A stretch of DNA of 37,364 bases, taken from CAZCCV01 sp964497515 (GTDB taxonomy: Bacteria; Armatimonadota; UBA5829; DTLH01). A program made the position numbers and the translations under genes. The notes under the pieces were generated by a model. The model worked only from the letters and a program-made list of their open reading frames with translations, did no database searches and had not been told where the DNA came from. The stretch spans positions 1-37,364 of the forward strand of contig CAZCCV010000024.1 in the NCBI GenBank assembly GCA_964497515.1, in the 5' to 3' direction. This document shows, one piece after another, positions 8,093 through 15,765 of this stretch. Each line of letters opens with the position of its first letter. The stretch's first letter is position 1.

Positions 8093-9106
8093 ATGATACT
8101 TAAGGGTATTCTGCGCGGATTGGCGTTGTTGGTCGCTGGATTTGCTATCGGCTACATTGCTGTGGTATGGATTCCGGGGCTGACCAAAAGCCGCACATCA
8201 AAAGCGCCCGACATCTCCAGGTACGAAATAGCATTTGTAAGAGATGGCGACATCTGTATCTCCACAACAGATGGCCAAGACATAATGCGCCTGACGGATG
8301 ACGGCGGTAGAGCGTTTCCGATCTGGTCGCCGGACGGTCGCCAAATCGCCTGCTTGAAGAATGAGTCTCCTAATGGGAGCAGCCTCTGGATAGTCTCCCC
8401 CACCGACAAGAAATCCAAGCGGATAGTAACCGCCGATGGTGCGGCTTTGTATCCGGTGGCCTGGCTTCCCGATATGACAGGCATCATTTGCGACAGAGTA
8501 GCTCTCGGCAAAGGTTATAGCGAAGTTGGGCTTGAAGTAATCTACCTAAGCGGAAAACCTGAATCCGACAACCCTGTCATCCGATGGAATGAAGCGGCGT
8601 CTCGCCAGTGGGAAAACTGGCGTGCCTTCGTTAAGACCGTAGCTTTCTCTCCTTCGTTTGATGAAGTGATACTTTTGGGAGAGACTAAAGCAGGGTCACG
8701 AGGGTTGTATCGAATCGACGAAGATGGCACTAACCTAAGACAGATCGATAGCAACGGTCTTATTACCTGCCTTAAATGGCATCCATCAGAAGACAGGTTT
8801 CTCGCTACCGGAGTTTGGCACGTTGAAGTCTCGAGTTTAAATGGAGGAGCTATATGGATTTTTGGCTCTGACGGCAATGTGCCTACAGTGCTTAAGGAGA
8901 GAATTGTGCCTTCACGAAGCGGAATTGGTTGGTCTCCAGATGGTGAGTCGATAATCTGCCAGATTCCCGACGGGAAATACCCCGCTAACGAACTGCCAGA
9001 ACAGTTCGATGATCTCTCTTCACACAGCAGCATCTGGTTGATTAAGGCAGACGGAACAAACCGGCAGAAGATCATAGAAAACGCTTGTCACCCTGACTGG
9101 CGCTGA
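8093..9106 (+). CDS. membrane-anchored PD40/TolB-like beta-propeller protein (second copy)
   Basis: This protein of 337 residues has an N-terminal transmembrane helix (about 8-30) and an outward propeller. PD40-type blades are visible: FVRDGDICISTTDGQD followed by FPIWSPDGRQIACL, then LYRIDEDGTNLRQI, and GIGWSPDGESIICQI near the end. It lies 43 nt after the Wzi-like gene with its own AGGAGCGG ribosome site, so the two are likely cotranscribed. It shares layout but little exact sequence with the propeller at 4998-6230. No enzymatic motif is visible. A scaffold or sensor role in surface polysaccharide export is inference from context. Confidence 0.8.
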   Translation: MILKGILRGLALLVAGFAIGYIAVVWIPGLTKSRTSKAPDISRYEIAFVRDGDICISTTDGQDIMRLTDDGGRAFPIWSPDGRQIACLKNESPNGSSLWIVSPTDKKSKRIVTADGAALYPVAWLPDMTGIICDRVALGKGYSEVGLEVIYLSGKPESDNPVIRWNEAASRQWENWRAFVKTVAFSPSFDEVILLGETKAGSRGLYRIDEDGTNLRQIDSNGLITCLKWHPSEDRFLATGVWHVEVSSLNGGAIWIFGSDGNVPTVLKERIVPSRSGIGWSPDGESIICQIPDGKYPANELPEQFDDLSSHSSIWLIKADGTNRQKIIENACHPDWR

Positions 9107-9520
9107 AAGCTGGAAAGAGAACAGATCAAAATAGTGGTATTGACTCCTACAACATACGGCGGTTGGCTCTACACTGCCGTTTACCCCTTCAGCTAAATGT
9201 CATTACATATATTTGGCATTATATTAACACTCACCGATAACGAAATATTCAACAATTGCCACATTGACAACACCCCAGATTGGTGTTGTATCTCGTGCGT
9301 GTAGTGGCTGAACTCTGCGCTTGTGACAGCGAAGGGATCGGATGATCGAGGACAACGGTATTGTCTTGCGCCGAAGAAGGGAATAGAACCTTCCAACTAG
9401 GCGGACTTTGCGGGAACTTGGAGGCACAGCTGCAGAGCAACAATCGGAAGTGTCTTACTTGCTCGGGTGACCCGCGGCAACGTTGTTCGGAAGTCTAATT
9501 CAGGAGAGGAGGAATCCGAT
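9107..9520. other. 414-base gene-free region
   Basis: No gene is supported here; the minus-strand frames between 9193 and 9443 are mutually overlapping and featureless. The region holds one palindrome that sits next to a TTGACA (9264-9289). It ends in a very strong Shine-Dalgarno (AGGAGAGGAGGA) for the gene at 9521. I looked for the conserved parts of a cyclic-di-GMP riboswitch and did not find them. Confidence 0.5.
9264..9292 (+). promoter_or_regulatory. palindrome overlapping a possible promoter
   Basis: A perfect 8-bp inverted repeat, ACAACACC (9267-9274) and GGTGTTGT (9282-9289), is separated by 7 nt. TTGACA (9264-9269) overlaps its left arm, and a weak -10 (TGTATC, 9287-9292) lies 17 nt on. 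This is the layout of a repressor operator, but it lies about 230 nt upstream of the next gene. Confidence 0.25.
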
Positions 9521-9909
9521 ATGAAACGATCAGGTTACATTATCCTGATCGGCGTTCTCTTGGTGCTGCTGACAGGATTGGCAGCTTCAGCCAAGATAAG
9601 CGGGTATGTCAAGAGCCTGTCGGGAGTTCTGATTCCGGGCGCCACCGTGGCATACTCAACATCTATTCGCCCCCTTCCAGATAGCCCGAATGGCTACTTC
9701 ACTACCGATGGTTCCGGCTACTTCGAAATCCCTGTTTCATCCGGCGGTCCATGCTATGTTGCCGCCTGGAGCAGAGGCTGGCAGGCTTGGTGGAGACGAA
9801 GGTTATGACAGATACCACTGTAGGTACAAAGCCTAAACCGGGTGATTTTGTTACAATCAACGGAATTGCGAGTTACGACCACGGTAGAGTGATACTCCTC
9901 GCCCCGTAA
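9521..9909 (+). pseudogene. secreted carboxypeptidase-regulatory-like domain protein, frameshifted
   Basis: ATG 9521 follows AGGAGAGGAGGA. It opens a signal peptide (MKRSGYIILIGVLLVLLTGL, cleavage near ASA-K), then a CarboxypepD_reg/CnaB-like beta-sandwich start: ISGYVKSLSGVLIPGATV and DGSGYFEIPV. The frame runs into WWRRRL and stops at 9808. In the -1 frame the sequence continues without a break from about 9790 to a stop at 9909, reading VETKVMTDTT then PGDFVTINGIASYDHGRVI, a convincing C-terminus. One missing base near 9787 would join the two parts into a protein of about 129 residues. This may be a real mutation, an assembly error or recoding. The short hydrophobic-free C-terminus and the size suggest a small exported binding protein. 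Confidence 0.65.
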
Positions 9910-9934
9910 CTGCGGATTTTATAACTGACAACGC

Positions 9935-9965
9935 AGGTTCGGCCGGAGAGATTCCGGCCGAGCCT
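9935..9965 (+). terminator. strong hairpin, no U-tract
   Basis: A 12-bp stem (AGGTTCGGCCGG with CCGGCCGAGCCT, one G-T pair) closes on a 7-nt loop, 25 nt after the restored stop of the preceding gene. The next bases are GTCTTAC, so there is no run of T. Its distance supports the longer (restored) reading of that gene. Confidence 0.5.
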
Positions 9966-10010
9966 GTCTTACTGAGTACCCACTCGATGGCCATTGATCG
10001 TACAATACCT

Positions 10011-10019
10011 TGCTATAAT
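10011..10019 (+). promoter_or_regulatory. extended -10 promoter for the TPR/FG-GAP gene
   Basis: TGC directly followed by a perfect TATAAT (10014-10019) forms an extended -10 element. No good -35 is seen at the normal distance, which extended -10 promoters tolerate. It lies about 85 nt before the start at 10106. Confidence 0.5.
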
Positions 10020-10105
10020 GATAAGTGTGCGTACAAACAAAGCCATAAAGCACTGCTACCAAATGCACCATCATTGTATGATGTGGGCGAAACTTGGAGA
10101 AAATG

Positions 10106-11340
10106 ATGAAAGGAATTCTATCGTGCGCTCTTCTGTTGATAACCGCCTGCACCATCGCCTTGGCCGAGAAAACACCAGAGTCTTTGTATCTCTCGGCTGA
10201 ACGGATTCTGGCCGAGAGTGAACCATCGCGGCGAGAAATTGGGTACATTGGGAAGTATTACCCCAGGAGTAGCCCGTCGCGCTCGTTGAATGAGTTCAAA
10301 AAATACTACGTGAATATGAGCCAAGCGCAAGAGCGTACAAAGGACTCGGAATAGCCCAGTCGAGGCTTGGCAAATGTAAAGATGCCGCCGATTCTCTCCG
10401 TCTAGCTCTCAAGCTCGACCCAGTTGATAGGAACATACAGAATTATCTATCTGAAACTTTGGAATACGCCGCCGTCTCAGACGCAGCAATCAAAAGGATT
10501 CCTGACGCCAATATCATAGTGAGGGTGCTCCGCTTGCCATCAAAGGATACTCCGGCGTGGGCAGTGCTCTCTACCACCGGAGAAGCTAAATATAGGAGGC
10601 CCATCCCCAGTTTACGTATGGTGACTTGTTTCACCGAAATCAGCAACATTCGCGTGTCAATCTTCAGAGGCCGTGCAGACTGCCCTGAGCTTACGTGGCA
10701 ATCAAAGGTTCTCGGTAATCCGGCGTCCGATTTTCTGTATCGCGAGGTTCAACTTGAGCTCATGGATCTCACTAACGATGGCAACCCGGAGGTTTTGGTG
10801 ATCGAGTCTGAAATGGGTAAATATGGCAAGGATAGGGTTCACGCTGACGTATTTTCGTGGCGTGAAGGAGTTCTCAAAAAGATACTTGGAGTCAACAGCG
10901 AATACGAAATCCTTTTCAGAGACATTGATGGTAACGGAAAATATAGTGTTATCTCGAGTCGCCGAATCGGATATGGGCTGCCCATATGGCCCGTGCCTAA
11001 GTGGATCGACATTTACTCCTACAAACAGGGTGTGTATCAACTCTCAAATGGAGACTTTCCTCGAGAGTATGATAGCATTCTGAAAGAGATCCGCCACACT
11101 CAAAAGAAAGCGCCCGAAAATGCTGAACTACTGCTTTACCTCGGCCGCATTTACGAAATCCAGCGAAAGCCAGCATCAGCACTCATGGCATATCGACGAT
11201 CCCTGGTACCCGGCTACAAACACCTGGCAAAAGCCAAGCTTGAGAAAAACCCACTCGCAATAGCAAGAACAAAACGCATTGTTGATGAAGCAGAACGACG
11301 GATTGAGCTGCTGTTTGCTACGCAAGGCCAGAGTTCCTGA
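10106..11340 (+). pseudogene. secreted TPR protein with FG-GAP-like repeats, frameshifted at an A6 tract
   Basis: The start ATG 10106 has GGAG 6 nt upstream and opens a signal peptide (MKGILSCALLLITACTIALA). Frame 1 runs to a stop at 10354. From the A6 run at about 10298-10303 the -1 frame gives a classic TPR continuation (EFKK then ILREYEPSARAYKGLGIA, ALKLDPVDRN) and stays open to 11340. Adding one A would give a single protein of about 411 residues. The middle part has Asp/Asn-rich turns, DLTNDGNPEVLVIE and DIDGNGKYSVI, like FG-GAP/VCBS repeats. The C-terminus carries another TPR pair (LLLYLGRIYEIQRKPASALMAYRRSL). It may be a real or phase-variable inactivation, transcriptional slippage, or a homopolymer sequencing error. 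Function is unknown: a periplasmic or surface scaffold. Confidence 0.7.
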
Positions 11341-11358
11341 GTTTTTTAGGGTGAAGCT

Positions 11359-11390
11359 ACCGAGGGGTAGTCCTTTGACTACCCCTCGGT
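11359..11390. terminator. hairpin between convergent genes
   Basis: A perfect 13-bp stem (ACCGAGGGGTAGT and ACTACCCCTCGGT) closes on a 6-nt loop. It lies between the plus-strand stop at 11340 and the OsmC stop at 11379, which falls inside the right arm. No U-tract follows in either direction. The position fits a bidirectional end. Confidence 0.55.
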
Positions 11391-11813
11391 ATTGACGATT
11401 CGATAGGTTGTTGTAACAGGCACTGCCTTCCTAAGCATAGCCATTACTGAGCAGTACTTGTCGCTTGAAAGCTCAATTGCTCGCTCTACAGCTTTGGGAT
11501 CCAAGTTCGCCCCGGTGAATACGTGCTCAACGGAAATCCGTGTGAATACCTTCGGGTGCTCATCGCTTCGTTCGCCGGAGACGTTGATATCATAGTATGT
11601 AAAATTCTGTTTCTTCTTCTGCATTATGGAGACGACATCCATAGCCGAACAGGTTGCAAGCGATACCAGAAGCATCTCCATCGGCTTCAACCCGGAATTC
11701 TCTCCGCCGAATTCCGTGGATGCATCCAATGTCACCCGCAGACCATCGGTGTTTTCACCCTGGAATCTCATCTTATCTACGTGCGAAACCTTAACGTTCA
11801 CCAATTGCGTCAT
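11379..11813 (-). CDS. OsmC/Ohr-family peroxiredoxin-like protein
   Basis: This is a small thiol peroxidase-fold protein of the OsmC family, which reduces organic hydroperoxides or reactive sulfur species using two cysteines. Both are present: Cys in VSLATCSAMD and Cys in SSDKYCSVMAM. The front block GENSGLKPMEMLL is also typical. The divergence from Ohr suggests the YhfA-like subgroup. The start needs care: AAGGAGG touches ATG 11813 directly, which is too close, so TTG 11804 or GTG 11801 (9-12 nt away) is probably used. A longer frame up to 11885 lacks family similarity. Its promoter carries a CsoR/CstR-like operator and stands back to back with the promoter of the corrinoid operon. The stop codon lies in the shared hairpin. 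Confidence 0.85.
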   Translation of the reverse strand: MTQLVNVKVSHVDKMRFQGENTDGLRVTLDASTEFGGENSGLKPMEMLLVSLATCSAMDVVSIMQKKKQNFTYYDINVSGERSDEHPKVFTRISVEHVFTGANLDPKAVERAIELSSDKYCSVMAMLRKAVPVTTTYRIVNTEG

Positions 11814-11883
11814 CCTCCTTGCGGCTTTTAGCTCGTGGCAGAACAGAACAAGAACACTGGCCTGTCCGATAATTATCCGATAC

Positions 11884-11912
11884 ATTATACCCTAGGGGGT
11901 ATCTTTTGTCGA
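11884..11912 (-). promoter_or_regulatory. OsmC promoter
   Basis: On the minus strand TCGACA (11912-11907) and a perfect TATAAT (11889-11884) are separated by 17 nt. This is a near-consensus sigma70 promoter with a leader of about 65 nt to the OsmC start. Confidence 0.75.
11887..11902. promoter_or_regulatory. inverted repeat in the OsmC promoter, CsoR/CstR-like operator
   Basis: ATACCC-TAGG-GGGTAT is a perfect 6-bp inverted repeat with a GC-rich core. It lies between the -35 and -10 of the OsmC gene and overlaps the -10. Known sites of the CsoR/CstR/RcnR group have the form WTACCC-N4/5-GGGTAW, and a repressor bound here would block RNA polymerase. No csoR-like gene is in the window. Confidence 0.5.
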
Positions 11913-11924
11913 TATCTGCTGCTA

Positions 11925-11953
11925 TTGATTTGTACTGGTATTGTTGATATACT
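11925..11953 (+). promoter_or_regulatory. promoter for the TPR-RACo-corrinoid operon
   Basis: TTGATT (11925-11930) and TATACT (11948-11953) are separated by 17 nt, 12 nt beyond the divergent OsmC -35. The leader to ATG 12087 is about 125 nt. Confidence 0.55.
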
Positions 11954-12086
11954 GCAATTGAGTGTTGAGTAAGATGATTTTTGCTTGCCGAGGCACACGA
12001 ACGGCGATCGAGTATTCTCAAATGATGCTATCATTTATCCTTACCAGAGCAGCCTTAGAGAGCCAGAGAGCCGGAGGTTATGGGAG

Positions 12087-12443
12087 ATGTGTGCCATGGG
12101 AATAGCAGAAGATCGATTGGAACTCGGTGTAGCCCTAAAAACTGAGGGCAAATATGATGAGGCACTTGCTGAGTTCAGCGCGATTCTCCAAGATAACCCG
12201 AACCACCCGGAAGCTCGCAGACAGTTGGGTTTGGTGTACGGGTTTATTGGAATGTTCGACGAATCGCTGCTGGAACTACAGAAGGCGGTCGAACTCGACC
12301 CGTCAAATCTTGCTCTACGTAACGATCTGGCACTCACCTACTCGATGCTTGGGATGATCGACGAAGCAAAAGTCGAGTTCGAGGCGGTGTTGTCGGTTGA
12401 TCCAAACAACGACATAGCCAGACGTAACATGGTTTATTTCTAG
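12087..12443 (+). CDS. TPR protein, three repeats
   Basis: This cytoplasmic protein of about 118 residues consists almost wholly of three 34-residue tetratricopeptide repeats. Each ends in the typical ...NPNHPEARRQLG, ...DPSNLALRND and ...DPNNDIARRN turn. TPRs mediate protein-protein contacts; no other domain is visible. ATG 12087 lies 9 nt after GGAGG, so I prefer it over the upstream frame opening at 11985. ATG 12096 is also possible. The gene ends 19 nt before the RACo gene and shares its strand, so it is likely the first gene of that operon. Its role with the corrinoid proteins is unknown. Confidence 0.8.
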   Translation: MCAMGIAEDRLELGVALKTEGKYDEALAEFSAILQDNPNHPEARRQLGLVYGFIGMFDESLLELQKAVELDPSNLALRNDLALTYSMLGMIDEAKVEFEAVLSVDPNNDIARRNMVYF

Positions 12444-12462
12444 GGGATGTGAGGCAGAAGTT

Positions 12463-14355
12463 TTGAACGGCCAGGAAACGAATACCGGGCCCGAACTGGT
12501 AAAAGTGACGTTCGAGCCGGACGGAATTGAAATCAGCGTGCCGGTTGGAACGAAGATTACCAGAGCCGCACTTGCTGCGGGATGCGCCATAGAGACAACT
12601 TGCGGGGGCATGGGCACTTGTGGAAAGTGCAGAGTTGAGGCGCATGGCAGCTTGAGTGAACCGGACCAAAGCGAGCTGCGACTCGTTTCAACCGAAGAAC
12701 GTGAAAAAGGAATAAGGCTGGCGTGTCGAGCCACGATCGAAGGAGATACTACGGTCGTTATTCCGACAGCCAGCCGTTCGCTCGTACAAAAAATCCTGAG
12801 TGACGGCGTAATGTACGATGTCCACGTTTCACCCTCCACTATGAAGGTTTTTGTGGATATCCCGACTCCGTCCCTTGCCGATGAGCGGGCAGACTTCGAA
12901 AGACTCTCTGCTGAACTCGATATGTACGAGATCAAAGCCCACATCGGAATCGAAATGGCTCGGGAACTTCCTGCCCGGTTGCGAGACGGGGATTTCCGAG
13001 TGACTGCAGTTATCGCCGATGACGAACTGATTGCTGTCGAACCGGGAGATACGGTTAGAAAGAACTATGGAGTATCCTTCGATCTGGGGACTACCACTGT
13101 AGCCGGCTATCTACTCGATCTTAACACTGGGTACGAGGTTGCTGTGGCATCTGCAATGAATCCGCAGATCGCTTACGGCGACGACCTTGTTTCACGAATC
13201 AATTTTGCTGTTACAGAACCGGGCGGGCTGGAAATGCTGCGGCGGGCGGCGGTCGATGTATTGAACAAGATCATCCATCAGCTTGCTGAAATGCAGGGCA
13301 TTGATCCGACATCTATTTACGAAGCAATTGTTGTTGGTAATACTTGTATGTCGCACCTGTTCCTTGGGTTAGGAGTGTCAACGCTTGGTGTGGCTCCGTA
13401 CGTGCCTATAGTCTGTCAGGCAATGACTGTGCGTGCGGATAGTGCTGGGCTCGATATCAGCCCCGGTGCACGCGTCAGGGTGCTGCCCAACATTGCCGGA
13501 TTTGTGGGAAGTGACCTCGTAGCAGTCGTGCTGGCAACGCTGCGCGAGGATGAAGACCGAACAAGACTGGTTGTGGATGTAGGCACCAACGGAGAAATGG
13601 CACTCTTGCATGATGGATCTCTGTATGCGTGTTCGGCAGCGGCTGGCCCGGCATTTGAAGGCGCCAGGATTAGCTGTGGAATGCGCGGCGGGTCGGGCGC
13701 TATCGACAGCGTTAGAATCACTGATAGGGTTGAGATCACGACAATTGATTCTAAGCGTCCGCTGGGTTTGTGTGGGTCTGGACTGGTTGATGCTGTAGCG
13801 GAAATGCTGCAGGTCGGCGTCATTGAAGAGACTGGACGAATGCACTCTTATGAGGAAGGCGCTCATCTTCCACCGGCTGTTAGAGAAAGACTGATCGAAG
13901 TGGATGGCGGCGCGGAGTTTGTGCTCGCTACCGACCAAGAGTCCGGAACCAGAGACCCTATTACACTTACACAAAAAGATATTCGTCAGTTGCAGCTTGC
14001 GAAGGGCTCCATAAGAGCTGCTATCGAGACACTGTTGAAAGCTGCCGGAGCGACCGCGGGAGAGATTAGAGAAATCTCTCTTGCAGGGGCGTTCGGCAAC
14101 TACATACGTATCGAAAGCGCTCTTCGGATTGGTCTACTGCCACAGATTGCTGTAGATCAGATTGTGCCGGTTGGAAACGCGGCAGGAGCAGGAGCCAGGC
14201 TAGCACTGCTCTCTGAACGGGAACGCGCACGCGCTAACCGTATGGTCAAACGCACCGAGCATATTGAACTGGCAAGCCATCCGGATTATCAGAACGAGTT
14301 CACGGAGCGAATGCTCTTTCCATCGCCTATGGGCAAAGCCAGGACAACAGAATAA
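12463..14355 (+). CDS. RACo-type corrinoid activation/regeneration protein, 2Fe-2S plus ASKHA domain
   Basis: This protein reductively reactivates corrinoid proteins whose cobalt has been oxidised to Co(II), driven by ATP in characterised relatives. The N-terminus is a plant-type 2Fe-2S domain with Cys47-x5-Cys53-x2-Cys56 and Cys88. A linker at about 110-195 follows, then a C-terminal ASKHA ATPase domain. This has DLGTTTVAG at 207-214, a second nucleotide loop (VVDVGTNGEMALL) and AGPAFEGARISCGMRGG. The length of 630 matches the family. TTG 12463 is the start, with GAGG 8 nt upstream; no ATG exists in a better place. The corrinoid protein follows 18 nt later, a natural partner. This is strong support for a corrinoid-dependent methyl transfer system, though the methyltransferases are not here. 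Confidence 0.93.
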   Translation: MNGQETNTGPELVKVTFEPDGIEISVPVGTKITRAALAAGCAIETTCGGMGTCGKCRVEAHGSLSEPDQSELRLVSTEEREKGIRLACRATIEGDTTVVIPTASRSLVQKILSDGVMYDVHVSPSTMKVFVDIPTPSLADERADFERLSAELDMYEIKAHIGIEMARELPARLRDGDFRVTAVIADDELIAVEPGDTVRKNYGVSFDLGTTTVAGYLLDLNTGYEVAVASAMNPQIAYGDDLVSRINFAVTEPGGLEMLRRAAVDVLNKIIHQLAEMQGIDPTSIYEAIVVGNTCMSHLFLGLGVSTLGVAPYVPIVCQAMTVRADSAGLDISPGARVRVLPNIAGFVGSDLVAVVLATLREDEDRTRLVVDVGTNGEMALLHDGSLYACSAAAGPAFEGARISCGMRGGSGAIDSVRITDRVEITTIDSKRPLGLCGSGLVDAVAEMLQVGVIEETGRMHSYEEGAHLPPAVRERLIEVDGGAEFVLATDQESGTRDPITLTQKDIRQLQLAKGSIRAAIETLLKAAGATAGEIREISLAGAFGNYIRIESALRIGLLPQIAVDQIVPVGNAAGAGARLALLSERERARANRMVKRTEHIELASHPDYQNEFTERMLFPSPMGKARTTE

Positions 14356-14373
14356 ATACTAGGAGGATCATAA

Positions 14374-15012
14374 GTGGCGGATTTTGAAGGATTGGCAGCG
14401 GCCATCCTCGGAGGCAAAAAGGCTGACGCAGAGACACTGACCAGACAGGCTCTCGAACAGGGTGCTGCCCCTGAGGATGTTCTGAACAACGGGCTGGTGG
14501 CCGGAATGAACGTTGTTGGCCGGAAGTTTAAAGCCAATGAGTTTTATGTACCGGAGGTGCTGATCGCAGCTAGAGCGATGCAAGCAGCGATGGAACTGCT
14601 ACGCCCTGCCCTTGCAGAGACAGGCGCACAGCCTGTAGCAAAGATCGTTATAGGAACAGTCAAAGGCGACCTGCACGACATCGGCAAGAACCTTGTGGCT
14701 ATGATGCTCGAAGGTGCAGGCTTTGAAATAGTCGACCTCGGTGTTGATGTAAAACCTGAGAAGTTTGTAGAAGTAATTCAGAGCGATACAGCATCGGTTC
14801 TGGCGCTCTCTGCACTTCTTACAACAACGATGCCTGCAATGAAAGAGACTATTGCGGCAGTCGATTCGGCGGGACTCCGCGACAAAGTGAAGATTATGAT
14901 TGGTGGAGCACCGGTAACGCAGAATTTTGCTGACGAAATCGGAGCAGACGGCTACTCGCCTGATGCCGCTAGCGCGGTGGATCTGGCGAAAACACTTGCC
15001 GGAGCTGCATAG
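14374..15012 (+). CDS. corrinoid (B12-binding) protein of methyltransferase systems
   Basis: This 212-residue protein carries methyl groups on cobalt. Residues 1-85 form the helical cap domain (LNNGLVAGMNVVGRKF and EFYVPEVLIAARAM), and the rest is the Rossmann-like cobalamin domain. His101 in GDLHDIGKN (D-x-H-x2-G) is the lower cobalt ligand. SALLTTTM and GGAPVT are the other cobalamin-contacting segments. It fits the MtbC/MtmC/MtgC-like family used with methylamines, glycine betaine or methoxyaromatics; the substrate cannot be told from this subunit. The start is GTG 14374 after AGGAGG. It closes the operon with RACo and is followed by a terminator-like hairpin at 15036. metK a little downstream may be coincidental. 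Confidence 0.92.
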   Translation: MADFEGLAAAILGGKKADAETLTRQALEQGAAPEDVLNNGLVAGMNVVGRKFKANEFYVPEVLIAARAMQAAMELLRPALAETGAQPVAKIVIGTVKGDLHDIGKNLVAMMLEGAGFEIVDLGVDVKPEKFVEVIQSDTASVLALSALLTTTMPAMKETIAAVDSAGLRDKVKIMIGGAPVTQNFADEIGADGYSPDAASAVDLAKTLAGAA

Positions 15013-15035
15013 TATCCACAAGACTTCTAATCGTA

Positions 15036-15072
15036 AAGGGGAGGGCTGCAAAGTCCTTCCCTTGTTCGTTTT
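15036..15072 (+). terminator. terminator of the corrinoid operon
   Basis: A 9-bp stem (AAGGGGAGG with CCTTCCCTT, one G-T pair) closes on a 10-nt loop, 24 nt after the stop. It is followed by a T-rich stretch, GTTCGTTTTG. This fits an intrinsic terminator just before the gmk promoter. Confidence 0.55.
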
Positions 15073-15088
15073 GTGGAACCCCTCTGCG

Positions 15089-15118
15089 TTGACCGCAAAG
15101 CGCAATTGGTGGTATAAT
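15089..15118 (+). promoter_or_regulatory. strong promoter for gmk-coaBC-metK
   Basis: TTGACC (15089-15094) and a perfect TATAAT (15113-15118) are separated by 18 nt, with a leader of about 40 nt to the gmk ATG. It separates the housekeeping run from the corrinoid operon. Confidence 0.8.
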
Positions 15119-15165
15119 TCTGCCTGACGGAGCTGTGTTGGCGAAGGCTCCGAGTCGTTGAAACA

Positions 15166-15765
15166 ATGCAGAATTGGGATAGTTGCCGGCGCAAGTCCGG
15201 TCTTGTTATAGTGCTCTCCGGACCATCCGGCGTTGGCAAAGACTGTGTGCTGGCGGAGTTCCTCAAGGTGTGCCCCGAGGTCGTGCGCTGTGTTACAGTC
15301 ACAACGCGTGCTCCACGCACTGGCGAAGAGCCGGGGGTGGACTATTATTTTGTGTCGGTCGCAGAGTTTCAACGGATGATTGAAGCTGGCGAATTCCTCG
15401 AGTACGCCGAAGTGCACGGCAACTTCTATGGGAGCCCCTTGCCGTATGTGACTGAGCGGATGCAGACCGGACTCGATACCATCCTGAAGATTGACGTCCA
15501 GGGCGCGTTATCGGTGAAACGGGTGATCTCCGACGCTGTTATGGTCTTTCTGGTTCCCCCATCGCTGGCAGAACTCGAAAGGCGACTGAGAAACAGACGC
15601 ACAGACTCGGTAGAAGATATTGTTCGACGGCTCCAGAATGCGCAGACTGAACTCGGGTATATAGGCGAATACCACTACTTGATCGAAAACGATACAGTAG
15701 AGAATGCAGTCGCGGGGTTGAGGTCGATAGTTGTTGCAGAGCGAAGCAGAATCAGCGGTTCGTAA
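15166..15765 (+). CDS. gmk: guanylate kinase
   Basis: Guanylate kinase makes GDP from GMP with ATP, an essential step in GTP and cyclic-di-GMP supply. The P-loop GPSGVGKD lies at residues 19-26. The GMP-binding block TVTTRAPRTGEEPGVDYYF and the downstream EYAEVHGNFYGSP are characteristic. The length of 199 is standard, with a slightly extended N-terminus. ATG 15166 has no clear Shine-Dalgarno, but a strong promoter lies 48 nt upstream. The last 35 nt overlap the start of coaBC in another frame. rpoZ, which often follows gmk, is absent from this spot. Confidence 0.96.
   Translation: MQNWDSCRRKSGLVIVLSGPSGVGKDCVLAEFLKVCPEVVRCVTVTTRAPRTGEEPGVDYYFVSVAEFQRMIEAGEFLEYAEVHGNFYGSPLPYVTERMQTGLDTILKIDVQGALSVKRVISDAVMVFLVPPSLAELERRLRNRRTDSVEDIVRRLQNAQTELGYIGEYHYLIENDTVENAVAGLRSIVVAERSRISGS

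Noticed and set aside
9107..9520. cyclic-di-GMP riboswitch before the secreted protein gene
   Set aside because: The conserved core and tetraloop-receptor sequence were not found.
10298..10303. programmed -1 ribosomal frameshift site
   Set aside because: The tract is C-A6, not A7, and no stem or pseudoknot is obvious just downstream; an indel or slippage is simpler.
14599..15417. 272-codon minus-strand frame
   Set aside because: Shadow of the corrinoid gene and gmk, with Cys/His-rich composition typical of antisense frames.
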